Shown here: positions 16,601 to 28,100 of the stretch, in pieces
Layout of the letters: each line of letters begins with the position of its first letter
How positions within the stretch are numbered: the first letter of the stretch is position 1
From: UBA5070 sp035352895
Lineage (GTDB): Bacteria > Fibrobacterota > Fibrobacteria > UBA5070
Reading direction: 5' to 3'
Assembly: GCA_035352895.1 (NCBI GenBank)
Contig: DAOPYN010000014.1
Span: 4,161 to 68,160 of the forward strand
DNA length: 64,000 bases
Notes under the pieces: generated by a model
Databases searched by the model: none
The model's input: the letters and a program-made list of their open reading frames with translations, nothing else
Told to the model about the DNA's origin: nothing
Translations under genes and position numbers: made by a program

Positions 16601-19600
16601 GACCGCATCCGTGGTCGAAACGCCCAGATTGCCGGAGCAGGTGGAGCAGAGACCCGAACGACCCCACACTTCCACACGCACAAGAGTGTCCGACAGCATG
16701 TCGCGGTCCACCCACGCGGAGTCCGTCATGTTCCCCGATCCATCCACGTAACGCAGCCGGAAGGGACGGAACTCGACGGGAGAGACCACGCCCTTGGCGC
16801 CCAGGGCGGTGGATGCCAGGTCCACCACAGCGCCGGACACGGGACGGTCGGAACCCAACCGGAAGGCGGCGCGGCCTTCGAAGATGCGCACCGAATCCCT
16901 CCTCACGCCGTTGGAATCCGCGAACCGAAGCGCCGCATCGGAGACGGAATTCGTCATCCATCCATCGCAGGCCTGGCACAATCCGTTTCCATCCCAGACT
17001 TCGACGCGGATCAGGGTGTCGGAGAAGACGTCGCGATCCACGCTGGCGGTATCCAGGAGACGCCCGGAACCGTCCACGAAGCGCAGCCGGAGCCCGCCCA
17101 CGTCCACGCGGCGGTGGAGCGTGTCCGGTCCAGCCGACCGGACCACTCTGGCGTCGCCGTTGGTTCCGGGGCCGGTCGCGACCAGCACGAAGGATGTCTT
17201 CCCGGACGACAGGCGGAACCGACCGCTGGAGAGACTGCCCGCCAGGGTGCGGAGGGAAAGCCAGGAGGGAACGACGACGTCGATGTCTTCGATGGTGTTG
17301 GTGATCGGGATGGTATCCACGAACACGCCCACCCTCACGGTGTCCTTCCCGCCGATCGACAGGGTCCTGGCTGGCAACGAGTCCACCGGACGCCCGGAAC
17401 CATCCACGAAACGCAAGCGAGGTTCCGGACGGCGCAGGATGGCGGTGTCGCGTTTGCTCTGGTAGAGCGCGAACACGGAATCCAGCGGCATGAGCCGGAT
17501 CGGACCCGCCTGGAGAAGGCTGTCGTCCAGGACCACCGCAGCCCCCTGGACGAACGGCACCCTGCCGACGAACTGGCTGGTGCTGTCGCGCCGGAGGACC
17601 ACCCAGACGGAGTCGCGCCGATTCTGGAACACCTTGACCTGCACGGTATCCTCCACGACGTTGGCGTCGCGCACGATCACGACCAGATCGCCCTTCGCAC
17701 CCTTCACCGTATCCGGCGAGAATCGCACCGACACCGGCCAGTTGCGGAACACGGGCAGGAATCCCACCGCGGTGTCGCGCCAATCGCGCGGCGTGCGGTA
17801 CACGGCTCGCAGCGTGTCCCAACCCATGTCCGTCTGCACGACGATGTCCGTTCGGTTGACAACGGCTCCCGTCCAGGAAACGGTTCCGTTGGAATAGGCC
17901 CGGATGGCGTCCGGAGTGGTGGCCGTACCCAGTGTCCTTCGCCCGGAGTCGTTGGATGCGTCCGTCCAGAACTGGACGGTGCTCTGCAAGAGCTTGTCGT
18001 AGCGAGTGTCCAGCCAGAAGGACAGCGAAGCGTCGCGCGCATCGGCGAAGTGGCGCGTGGTGTCGGTGGCGGGACGCACCTTCAGCTGGGTGGGTGCGCT
18101 GCACGAGAGCATCAGGGTGGTGTCGCGGCCACCGACCACGAATTCGTCGGCGGAATCGGTCACCATCACCGTCCATTTGGCGTTCACCACGGAGTCGCCA
18201 TGGACGGTGGTGAAGACTCCACGCATCTGGATCTGGTTGGCTCCTGGCTCCAGGCCCACCAGGGAGTCCAGCCGGAACCGCCACCCGTTGCCTTCGCGTC
18301 CACTCGACAGACCACGGGAGACCTGGCCGTTGGTGAGGTTGGTGATCCGGAGGGTGTCCGGCTTGGCCTTGGCCACGATGCTGCCCAGGACCGTCATCAT
18401 CGCCGATCGGAGACTGTCGGGATCGTTCGGCGGGATCACGATGAATTGTCCGCCCGTCTTCTGGGTGATGTCGTAGAGGATCCGTCCCGTGGTCATGGCG
18501 GAGGAGGACTGGGTGATCATGAATCCGAACACGGGCACGGAAGTGTCGGCGGGCAGCGTCCAGGTGATTCCTTGGTAGGTCGTGGTGGCACCGGGCAGGA
18601 GCACGTTGTTGGATGCCGTCTCGTCGCCCGGCTGGCCGTCGGAGATCACGATGATCGCCTTGTTCGTGTTGGGGGATGCGGCCATGGTCTGGCCGTTGAA
18701 GGATTTGGCTCCTTCCAGCAGCACGCGGGCCCATCCCAACACTCCGGAGTAGTTCGTCCCGCCTCCGCTCCCGAGGGTGATCGACGCCTTGATGTCGTCG
18801 CGTTCCACCGGATCGGTGATGTTGTAGAGCTGGGTGGAGGTGAAGTTCGATTCGAAGGGGAGATAGGCCGCGTAGGAACTGGGGGCGATCTGGCTGTGGA
18901 GCTCGATGGCGTCCCGCACGATGTTCCCGCGCTGGTCGGTCGGATCGCTGCTTGACATGCTTCCCGAATTGTCCTGCAGATAGGCGATGTCCGTTCCCGC
19001 CACCACCGTGGCCGTCCCGCCGCAGAGGACGAGCCCCTCGGTCGACATCCTGGTGGTGTTGCGCGAGATCCGCAGAGTGTCGCCGTCGAGGTCGCCCAGA
19101 TCGATGCACCCCACGCCGCTGCGGATGGTGCCCGACCGCAGATCGCAACGGGCCGCCGGAGAGTAGGGGTGCAGGTTCGAGGGAGCTTCCACCTGGAAGA
19201 TGATGTCGCGGAAGACCAGGGTATCGTTGCTTGCCCGCAGCCTGACCTGGTAGATCCCGTAGGGGAGACCGGTGATGGCGGCGGTGTCCACCTGGACGCC
19301 GGCGCTGTCCAGCACCTGGATGCCTCCGTGGTGCACGCCGGCGGCCAAGGTGGTCCAGACGGAGTCGTAGAGTCCTTTGATTCCCACCCAACCACGCACG
19401 GGAAGGATGGTTTCCGTGCGATCGCATCCCTGCCCGACCGTGGTCACCGAGTTGGCGCGGAGCGTCCAGACGCTTCCCGACGCGGCGGAATCCACGCGCG
19501 CCAGCGGATTGGCCAGAAGCCCCGGCATGGCCCAGCCGAGGACGGAATACGAACTCATGCGGTCGCAGAAGAACAGGTCCCACGGATAGACGTTGCCGTC

Positions 19601-22600
19601 CACCAGTCCCAGCGTGTCCATGCCCACGATGCTCGAAAGCGTGGAGTGTGTCCCACCCAGGTTGGTCACCCGCTTCCCGTTGATGTACTGGAAGATGTCG
19701 TCCTGGCCCGCGATGGAATCCACCCTGCCTTTGCTATGGCGGAACTGGCCGTGGCTCTCGAGGCAGAATCCGTAGTTGTTCCCGTAGCTGATGGAGCTCT
19801 TGTCGTTGTAGGGATTGATCGAACCATCGGGAAGAGTGGTGAAGTCGTCCACTGGATAGAAACTGGGGTAGGACATCCGGTACACGCCCGTGGCGGTGTC
19901 CAGGGTCATGACCAGGTCGCGACAGGTGGTTGCGTTCACCGCGGAGGAATCCCGGAACCAGACCTGCTGCATGGGAAGGCCGGAACTGCCCCTGCGGATC
20001 ACAGGTTTTCGGTCCGGGCCGATCTGGTCGGTGACCAGGTTGGTCATGCTGCCGCTCGAGGGAGGAGCGATGGCGGCCAGCCGGAAATCGCGGACGGTGG
20101 CTGCGATCAAGGCCGTCGCGCAGACTCCCCGCTGGCTGGATGCCAGGTGCGAGATCCGCACTCCCGACGCCGCCGGCGAAATCCACACGGTGTCGACAAG
20201 CTGGCCCGTGAGGTCGATTCCCGTGGTGCTGCCCACCCCTCCGGCACCGAAGGCATCCCCGGTGCGGCTGGATCGCAGGAGCAGATCGCTGGGGAAGGCG
20301 GTTAGTTCAAGCTCGTACCAGCCGCAATGGTCGATCGACGGCGCCAAGGACGCACCCTTGGAGGCACCGCCGAAGAACGCCACCGGCCGCTGGAGGGGAA
20401 ACACCCCGTCCCAAGGATTGAAGATCATCGCGACCTTCGCGTGCTTGGGATCCACGGTGCGGATCCGCGGCGGCTTGCCACCGGTTCCGGAGGATATCCA
20501 GACGGTGTCGTTGCGGCGAACCAGAGAATCCAGGGCGAAATCGGTGACCTGACTGGTGGTCCCGCGCGGGCCCAGGTAGCTGTACCCGGAGGCCAGACGG
20601 ATCCCCAGCCGGAGATCCGACACGTAGACCCCCTTGGCCGAGAACCATCCGGAATCGCCCGGGACGGGAACCATCTGTGTCCATCCCGCCCCTCCCAACT
20701 GCATCTGGGGGATCACGCCGGCGTAATACGCGCCCTTCCAGGGATTGTCGAGCATCACCACCAGCGGTTGGGGATCGGGATCGACGGAATACGCCCGGAC
20801 CGTGCCACCAATCGGAAGCAGCCAGATCGTGTCGTTCTTGGCGTAGGCGGTATCCAGTACCATGGAGATGGAACTGGCGGTGGTTCCGCCGTAGTAGAGG
20901 TACGAAGTGCGGGCGGCGTTGCTGATCTGCACCTGCAGCGACCCGTAGAAGTCGACGGAAGTGGCGTACCATCCGGCCTGGCCGAGATACGGGGAGAAGG
21001 CTTGCCAATTCATGCCGTTGACCAGGAGGGACGGGGCCGCGTTGGGGGAGGTCGTCTCCCACGGATTCTGCAGGACAATGGTCAGGGGCCTGGTCACCGG
21101 CGAGGAGGTGAAGACTCCCGTCGTGGTGGAGTTTCCGGCTCCGCCGACGATCCAGACGGTGTCGTTTCTCCTAAAGGCGGTATCCAGGACAATCGATGAT
21201 CCCGTGTACGTGGAGGTGCCGCTGAAGGCGACGTAGGAGGTTCCCTTGGAATCGCGGATGCCCACGGTCAGCGAAGCGATGAACGATGCGGTTCCCTGGT
21301 ACCAGCCCGGCATGGAGGAGACCGGCGTCAGGGGAGTCCACGCCCCTCCTTCCACCTGCATGGATCCAGGATAGAACGGCGCGGTGGAATCCCAGGGGCT
21401 CTTGAACAGGATGGTCGCGGTCCGCGCCACGGGCTCGGAAGTGAAGACCTGCGGCGTCGAGGCGCCCGTCCCGGGGTAGACGACCCAGACCGTGTCGTTC
21501 TTGGCCAGGGCGGTGTCCAGCACCAGCCGCGTCTTGGTGTAGGACTTGTAGGAATCGTAGAACTGGAGGAGCGCGCTTCCGAAGACCTGGAAGGGAGAGC
21601 TGTACCAGCCCGGCTTCCCGGAAACCGCCGCCATAGGCGTCTGGCCCTGGGATTCGACCTGGAGCCATGGGGCCTGGCCGGGGTACGTCGCTTCCCACGG
21701 ATTGAGAAGCATGACGACTCCTTGGCGCGGCACGGGTTCGCTGGAACCCGCGATGACCCCCAACGTCGATTGGGGGATCAGCCAGATCGTGTCGTTCCGG
21801 GCCATCGCCGTGTCCAGGGTCAGGTAGGCGGTGGAACTGGTGGTCAACCCGTAGGATCCGAGGTAGGATGTGCCGGTGCTGTTGCGGATGGCGACCTGCA
21901 ACCGTGTGCCGTCCATCGAGGCGGCCATGGAGTACCAGCCACGTGGCGCGGAGGTGAAGGCGTTCCACTGGAGGCCTTCGACGCGTCCGTAGGGAGGCAA
22001 CCCGGGATTGGTCGAATCCCAGGGGTTGCGCAACATCAAGGTGAACGAACGGGTCGTGGGAGGAGCGCTCGAGAAGGAATGGGTTCCGCTGGCCGAAGGC
22101 ACCACCCACACGGTATCGTTCTTGGCCATGGAGGTGTCGATCCGGAATTGGTACCGGGAGGTGGAAAACCCGTAGGAGTACAGGTAGTTGAATCCACTCG
22201 AACTGCTGTCCCGGAACGAGACCATCGTCGCGGTGTAGGGCAGGGTGGCCACGGACCACCCGGTCAATCCCGACGCCGACGACATCGGGGTCCAGGTGGA
22301 GAGTCCGTCCACCGAAACACCGGGTTGGACGCCGGGATTGGTGGTCGCCCATGGATTCTTGAAGAGGACCACCAGCGAGGGCGGCTCCGAAGCCCGGACC
22401 ACCGGCGCTCCCGACGCGCCGGCGACGACCCAGATGGTATCGTTCCTCGTCGCCATCGAATCCAGCGCAAGCGTCGTGGTGGACGAGTAGACCGGCCCCG
22501 TGGGCCCGAAGTTGTACGACATGTTTTGATCGCGGATTCCCAGGGTCAGCGACCCGAAATCGGCCAGGGTCGCGGAAGACCAGTAGTAGTTGCTGGCGAA

Positions 22601-23113
22601 CGGCCTGGTCCCCGGAACAAACCCGAGATTCCCGGACTGGAAGTTGATCGTGTTGGTCCAGGGCGAACGGAACAGGACCACCATCTTGCGGGAAACGGGA
22701 TTGGTGGTGGTCAGGGTGGGCTTGCGGGGCAGGGCCGCGTTGGTGTCCGCCACGATCCACACCGTGTCCTTGGTGGCGAACTGCGCATCCAGGTTGAAGT
22801 ACGCGGAGGAGGCCACCGACGATCCCAATCCATCCATGCTGTAGTAGTAGTTGCTGGAGGAATAGGAATTGCTGAAGTAGAATCCACCTGGAGTGTTGCT
22901 CGCGAAGGTGTACGTCCAAACCGGCTGGTTGATGTACATCTGCTGGGCGGAGTAGGATGCACCTCCGGCCGTGTAGAGGTACAAGTACGACGTGGGCCGT
23001 TCCGAACCCGTCCAAGGGCTTTGGAGAACCACCGTCTTGGCGGCATGGGTGGGAATTGTCAACGCGCCCAGCAACAAGGTGGATCGGAGCAGCGAGAAGC
23101 CGGATGGGGACAC
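13612..23113 (-). CDS. Giant secreted repeat protein with fibro-slime-like and VWA domains (interrupted by assembly gap)
   Basis: One gene of more than 3,100 codons; the two sides of the N run read in different frames only because the gap is a placeholder. I prefer GTG at 23113, which follows GAAGGA at good spacing and yields MSPSGFSLLRS plus a signal peptide ending THAA; GTG at 23137 is an alternative. In order: nine repeats of about 108 residues (motifs NPW, GW and NDTVW); a fibro-slime-like domain (about 19450-20050) with FCLESHGQF, DDIFQYINGKRVTNLGG and WDLFFCDRMSS; a VWA domain with DNSGSMS (about 18400-19000); a linker; at least six 109-residue repeats with RYVDGSG and GLCSTCSG; and a C-terminal region ending in an FlgD-like Ig domain (WNGLTRQGVMAPSGVYLARV). 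It is likely a surface adhesin exported to the cell exterior. Confidence 0.85.
15600..17440 (-). repeat. C-terminal tandem repeat array, 327-base period
   Basis: Within the giant gene, units of 109 codons repeat at 327 bases. The motif R-[FY]-VDGSG appears near 17410, 17085, 16760, 16433, 16085 and, diverged, 15750. The copies around 16264-16512 and 16591-16839 are almost identical at the DNA level, while outer copies are diverged, which points to recent duplication or gene conversion in the middle of the array. The gap falls inside this near-identical part. Confidence 0.85.
16164..16263. other. Assembly gap of 100 N
   Basis: The gap is exactly 100 N, a common placeholder length. Sequence before it matches the repeat copy up to 16512 and sequence after it resumes at the equivalent of 16591, so the missing DNA should be 78 bases plus a multiple of 327. 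A 78-base fill restores one reading frame across the gap. Confidence 0.9.
20180..23020 (-). repeat. N-terminal tandem repeat array, about 324-base period
   Basis: Nine units encode a strand with LFKNPW or similar, a WxxM element, a conserved GWY or GWS, an SYL turn and NDT[VI]W near the end. The NDTVW codons recur near 22760, 22438, 22110, 21788, 21490, 21150, 20826, 20503 and 20190. The ninth unit is the most diverged. The NPW...GW pattern is loosely like starch-binding CBM25/26 modules, but this is a resemblance only. Confidence 0.8.
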
Positions 23114-23154
23114 GACGGATCCTTCGTTGAAGGGCACGAGAGGTTCGGAATCGG

Positions 23155-23175
23155 AAAAGCCGCCAGCTAGGCGGC
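23155..23175 (-). terminator. Terminator-like hairpin in the leader of the giant gene
   Basis: A GCCGCC / GGCGGC stem with a five-base loop (23159-23175) is followed on the minus strand by TTTT (23155-23158). No minus-strand gene lies just upstream, so it may act as an attenuator in the 5' leader, or be fortuitous. Confidence 0.4.
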
Positions 23176-23361
23176 GTCAGGATCGATGGCACGGGCCACA
23201 CCGGGAATTCCGGATGGGTGCACATCAAGGAATGGGTACAGAAAGAAGCAATTTACCCCCGGATCGGCAAAAAAGCGATCGATCGGTCCGTCTTTCCTGT
23301 CACCTCCACCCTCCATGGGCCAGGCAGAGGTCTCGTCGGGAAGGTATGTTTGCCGCCCTCC

Positions 23362-25158
23362 ATGGCCATCCTTTCCTTTCGAGACGTGAGCTTCCGCTTC
23401 GGCGGGGCACCCCTGATGGATTCCATCCGCTTTTCCCTGGAACAGGGGGAACGCGTCTGCCTCACCGGCCGCAACGGTACGGGAAAGAGCACCTTGATGC
23501 GTCTGGTGCTGGGCGAGCACGAGCCCGACTCCGGAGACATCGTCCGCGACAGTGCCACGCGGATCGCCTACCTGCCCCAGGAAATCCCCGACCTTCCCGG
23601 AACCGTGGCCGACATCGTGGCGGAAGGGGCCTCGCACCATGTCCAGGACGGGGACTGGAAGATCGAACTGGAGGCGGAGCGGTGGATCGCCAAGGCGGGC
23701 CTCCCTTCGCACATGGAATTCTCTTCTCTTTCCGGCGGGCAGAAGCGACGTGTGCTCCTGGCACGCGCCCTGGCCTCCGAGCCCACGCTTCTGCTCCTGG
23801 ACGAACCCACCAACCATCTGGACATCGATTCCATCGCCTGGATGGAGGACGTGCTCCTTTCCAGCGGGGTGGCGCTCCTGTTCGTCACCCACGACCGCGC
23901 CTTCCTGCGGCGGCTCTCCACCCGCATCCTGGAACTGGACCGCGGACGCATGTACGACTGGGCCTGCGATTGGGACACCTTCCTCGCGCGCAAGCAGGCC
24001 ATGCTGGAAGCCGAGGAAAAGACCTGGGCGGATTTCGACAAGAAGATGGCCCAGGAGGAAGCCTGGGCGCGGAAGAATCCCAAGGCCCGCGTCGCCCGCA
24101 ACGAAGGGCGGGTGCGGGCCCTGCGGAAGATGCGCGAGGAACGCGCCGCTCGGCGCACGCGCCAGGGCTCCGTGCAGATGCAGATCGCCGATGCGGAACG
24201 ATCCGGCCGCAAGGTCCTGGAAGCCAAGAACGTGGGATTTTCCTGGGGCGACCGTCCTTTGCTGAAGAACGTGGACACCATCGTCGCCCGCGGCGACAAG
24301 GTGGCCATCCTGGGGCCCAACGGATCCGGGAAGACCACCCTCCTGCGCGTGCTCCTGGGAGAGCTCGCCCCCACCACCGGATCGGTGGTGACGGGCACCA
24401 ACCTGGAAATCCTTTACTTCGACCAGATGCGCTCGCAGATCGACCCGGAAGCCACCGTCCGGGACAACATCGCCGAGGGCCGCGAATCGGTGACCATCGG
24501 TGGAGTGCAGCGCCACGTGGTGACCTACCTGCAGGATTTCCTCTTCTCGCGCGAAGCGGCCATGCAGAAGGCCGGCTCCCTTTCCGGTGGAGAGCGCAAC
24601 CGCCTGCTCCTGGCCCGCCTGTTCACCCGTTCGGCCAACGTCCTGGTGCTGGACGAGCCCACCAACGACCTGGACATGGAAACCCTGGATCTGCTGGAAA
24701 GCCTCCTGGTGGAGTTCGACGGCACCGTGCTGCTGGTGAGCCACGATCGGGAATTCCTGGACAACGTGGCAACCTCGGTCCTGGCCATCGCACCCGACGG
24801 GCAGGTGACCGAACACGTGGGAGGCTGGTCCGATTGGCGGCGCGAGATGGACCAGCGGCAGGCGCAGGAAGCGGCCTCCCAGGCCAGGACGAAGGTCTCC
24901 GAACCCGCGCCGGAGCCCGTCGCCGCACCGCAGGGTGGTGCACGGAAATTGTCCTACAAGGAGTCCCGCGAGCTGGAAGCCCTGCCCGGACTGATCGAGA
25001 AGCTGGAGGCCGAGCAGGCCTCCCTGGGGGAGGCCATGGCCGACCCCGCGTTCTACCGCAAGGCTCCCGAGGAGATCGCCAAGTCCAACGCGCGGCTGGG
25101 GCAGCTGGAAGCGGAGATCGCCGCCGCCTATTCCCGTTGGGAGGAGCTGGGCGGCTGA
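23362..25158 (+). CDS. ABC-F family ATPase (Uup-like)
   Basis: ATG at 23362 begins MAILSFRDVSFRFGG, the normal ABC-F start; in-frame sequence upstream is unrelated. The 598-residue protein has two ATPase domains with Walker A motifs GRNGTGKST and GPNGSGKTT, signatures LSGGQKRR and LSGGERNR, Walker B segments ending DEPTNHLD and DEPTNDLD, and a linker rich in charged residues. The last 70 residues form a coiled coil (KLSYKESRELEALPGL) like the C-terminal domain of Uup. ABC-F proteins act at the ribosomal E site; Uup has also been tied to ribosome assembly and branched DNA. A TATGTT hexamer lies 11 bases before the start. Confidence 0.9.
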   Translation: MAILSFRDVSFRFGGAPLMDSIRFSLEQGERVCLTGRNGTGKSTLMRLVLGEHEPDSGDIVRDSATRIAYLPQEIPDLPGTVADIVAEGASHHVQDGDWKIELEAERWIAKAGLPSHMEFSSLSGGQKRRVLLARALASEPTLLLLDEPTNHLDIDSIAWMEDVLLSSGVALLFVTHDRAFLRRLSTRILELDRGRMYDWACDWDTFLARKQAMLEAEEKTWADFDKKMAQEEAWARKNPKARVARNEGRVRALRKMREERAARRTRQGSVQMQIADAERSGRKVLEAKNVGFSWGDRPLLKNVDTIVARGDKVAILGPNGSGKTTLLRVLLGELAPTTGSVVTGTNLEILYFDQMRSQIDPEATVRDNIAEGRESVTIGGVQRHVVTYLQDFLFSREAAMQKAGSLSGGERNRLLLARLFTRSANVLVLDEPTNDLDMETLDLLESLLVEFDGTVLLVSHDREFLDNVATSVLAIAPDGQVTEHVGGWSDWRREMDQRQAQEAASQARTKVSEPAPEPVAAPQGGARKLSYKESRELEALPGLIEKLEAEQASLGEAMADPAFYRKAPEEIAKSNARLGQLEAEIAAAYSRWEELGG

Positions 25159-25159
25159 G

Positions 25160-28100
25160 CTAGTAGGCGATCCGGGTGGGGACTCGCCGCTGGATCTGGT
25201 CGCCCGATCCCAGTTCGCCCTCGATGTTGGCTCCCATGCCTTGGGGTTCCCCGGAGTCCGTCAGGATCAGGGAATGGTCCCGTCCGGCGGCGGCCCGACC
25301 GATTCCGCCCGTCAAGAATTGGAATCCCCATGCGTTGGCGCCGACCCCGATGCCGATCTGCCCGTACTGGTTGCTCCCGGCCACTTTCAGGTCGTTGTTG
25401 TCCAGAAGCACCAGCACATGGGAGCTGCCACCGCCCGCCCAGGCGCCGCCCATGGAATAGAGGATCTGCGGCGTGGTCACGCTGGCGGGAAGACCACCGG
25501 AAATCTGCCCCTGGTCGTTGGCCCCCAACCCACGGATCATCCGGTCCTTCCCCCGGAACAGGGTGACATCGCCCAGGCTGGAGAACACGGCGTCCGCCGT
25601 GCTGTCCACCAGATGCCAACCCGCGGCGTCCCTCCCGGCAAGCGAACCCAACTGACCCCACTTGCCGCTTCCCACCGCCCACACCTTGCCTGCCGAATCC
25701 AACCGGATCGAATGCGCCCAACCCGCGCCGATCCCCGCGACCTTCGATGCCACCTTGACCAGCGCGTTGCTCGCGGTGCTGTCGCCGGTGCCCAGCTGCC
25801 CGCTGTCGTTGGCGCCGGCCGCCAGGACATTCCCCGCCTCGTCCAAGACGAGGAGAAAGTCCCTTCCGGCGGCGATGTCCACGATCCCCGTGGCGACATT
25901 CCACAACGGAGCCTTGCCCGGCGGCTGCGGGGAGCGCGGCAGAGGGCCTTCCCCGGCGCCCAGGACCTCCCCGGTGTTCAGCAGGAGCAGGGAGAACTTC
26001 TCCCCCGCCACCACCTTCTTCACGCCCTTGCGCGCGAACACCGGCCGCGTCACGGGCGCGGGGCCTCGCGTTCCCGTGGCCAACTGGCCCACGTCGTTTT
26101 TCCCCGAGGCGAACAGCGAATCCCCGCGCAGGAAGAACGAGGTGGATACCCCCGCGAAGACGTTTTCCGTCACCTGAGCCTGCCGCAGCACCACGAAGGA
26201 CTCCGCCTTCCCGGGCCAGGATCGGGCGTACCAGGTCCCCGCAGCGTCCAGCATGGCCACCCCGTCCACCCTCGTCCAGGTGACCCTGTCGCGCGAGATC
26301 TCGATGCTGTCGGATCCGCCCAAGGCATCCAGGGTGTCGGGAACCGGCGTGCCGTCGAACACGGAATCGGCACGATGGCGGGGGGCCTGCGCGTCGCGGA
26401 CCACCACCACCTGGCCATCGGTCTTGTTGCCGGTGGAATCGAAGGCCGTGATCATGTAGGACCTGACACCCACCGGCGGCCTCAGCGTGAGCTCCGCCGT
26501 GTCCCCGATCATGACCACCTTCCACGTCCTGTTCTGGACCGTCTTGACCATGTGGTTGTCGGTGGCGAGCCAACGTACCGCCACGACGCTGTCTCCGAAG
26601 GCGGCATGCACGGTGTCGCTTCCGATCAGCACCAGGCGCGGAGGAGCGGTGTCGGTCGACCGTTCGAGCAACGCGCTGTCCCTGGCCAGGTTCCCTGTGC
26701 TGTCGGTGATTTCCACGCGATGGAGGTTGCCACCCACCGCGAGCACCACCTGCAGGGAGCAGGTGCCGCCGGCCGACAAGGGACGGGGAGACCCGTCGAT
26801 GCGGCAGGAGGCCAACCGATGGTTGTCCGTTCCCTTCCAGGCGACCGTCGCGTGGAGGGAATCGAAATCCAGCTTCCGCGACCCGAGCCCATCCAGCGCG
26901 ACGATCCGAGGGAGCTCGGTGTCGGATCGGCGGACCACCACGATGGAATCCACCTTGGCGTTGCCGGTGCTGTCTTCCAGCCGCAGATAGGACGGATTCC
27001 GTCCCACCGAGAGAGCGACACGCGTGCGGCAGATCCATCCTCCTCCCGAAGCAGGCTGCAGCAGATCCACCCCGTCGATGCGGCAGAAGGCCAGGCCGTA
27101 GCTGTCGGCCACGTCCCAGCCCACCCACACCGAAGTGGAATCGAAGGACACTTCGCGGGATCCCTGGCCGGCCAGGGGCCGCGCGGTGGGAGTGGAGGCG
27201 TCCTTCAACCGATCGATCCGGATGGTGTCCACGCGCTCGTTGCCCGAGCTGTCCTGCACCCACAGGTCCACCACGTTGGTTCCCACGGAGAGATCCACCC
27301 GGCCACCGCAGTTCCACGCCTGCCCGGCGGACGACTGCAGCGCGGACCGGCCCTGGATCCTGCAGGCGGCCACGCCGCGGTTGTCCTCCACCTTCCAGGC
27401 GACCATCGTGGTGCTGGTATCGAAGGGCACCGTCCGCTTCGCGGAATCCGGGATCCGCACGCAGCGGGGAGGCTCGACATCCGCCCGGCGCACGATCCGG
27501 ATGGTGTCCCAGGCGCGATTGCCCGCGCTGTCCTTGGCCTTGAAGACGGCGAGGTTCGCCCCCACCGAAAGCGCCATGTCGTGGCTGTAGAAGCCGGTGG
27601 GCGAAAGAGCCGTCGGCACGTTCCCGATCCAGATCGAGTCGCCCGCGCCCTGGTCCTTCACCTGCCATTCCACCCGGATCGAACGCACCGACCAATCCAC
27701 CGAGTCGGAAACCGTCCGATGCGCCAGAATCGGTGCCACGGTGTCGCGGGAAACCTCCCGCGGTCGCGGCAGGACGTTGAAGGTGGCGCGGGTCTCCATC
27801 TGGTAGCGGCCTCGGCGATCCTTCAGGCGCACCAGCAGGGTATCCAACCCGACGGCGGTGTTGGCGCCGGCACGGAGGACCAGGCCACGGGAAGCGTCCC
27901 AGACGGTGTCCGCGGCTCCGGGAGCCGACACCACGGCGACCTCGATGGCGTCGGGCGGATCGTTGCGCAACCGCACCGAAGCCTCCACCTGGATGTCCAG
28001 GCCGCTCGCCCATTGGAAGCTCCCGACGGGCCGGATCGAATCCCCCTGGAGGAAATCCCCAAGGGACAGATCCTTGCGCACGCGGACAGGAGCCAGGAAC

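Noticed and set aside
16146..19583. A second giant minus-strand frame in the repeat region
   Set aside because: It is an out-of-frame reading through the repeats, rich in Arg/Gly/His, and open only because of base composition and the N run.
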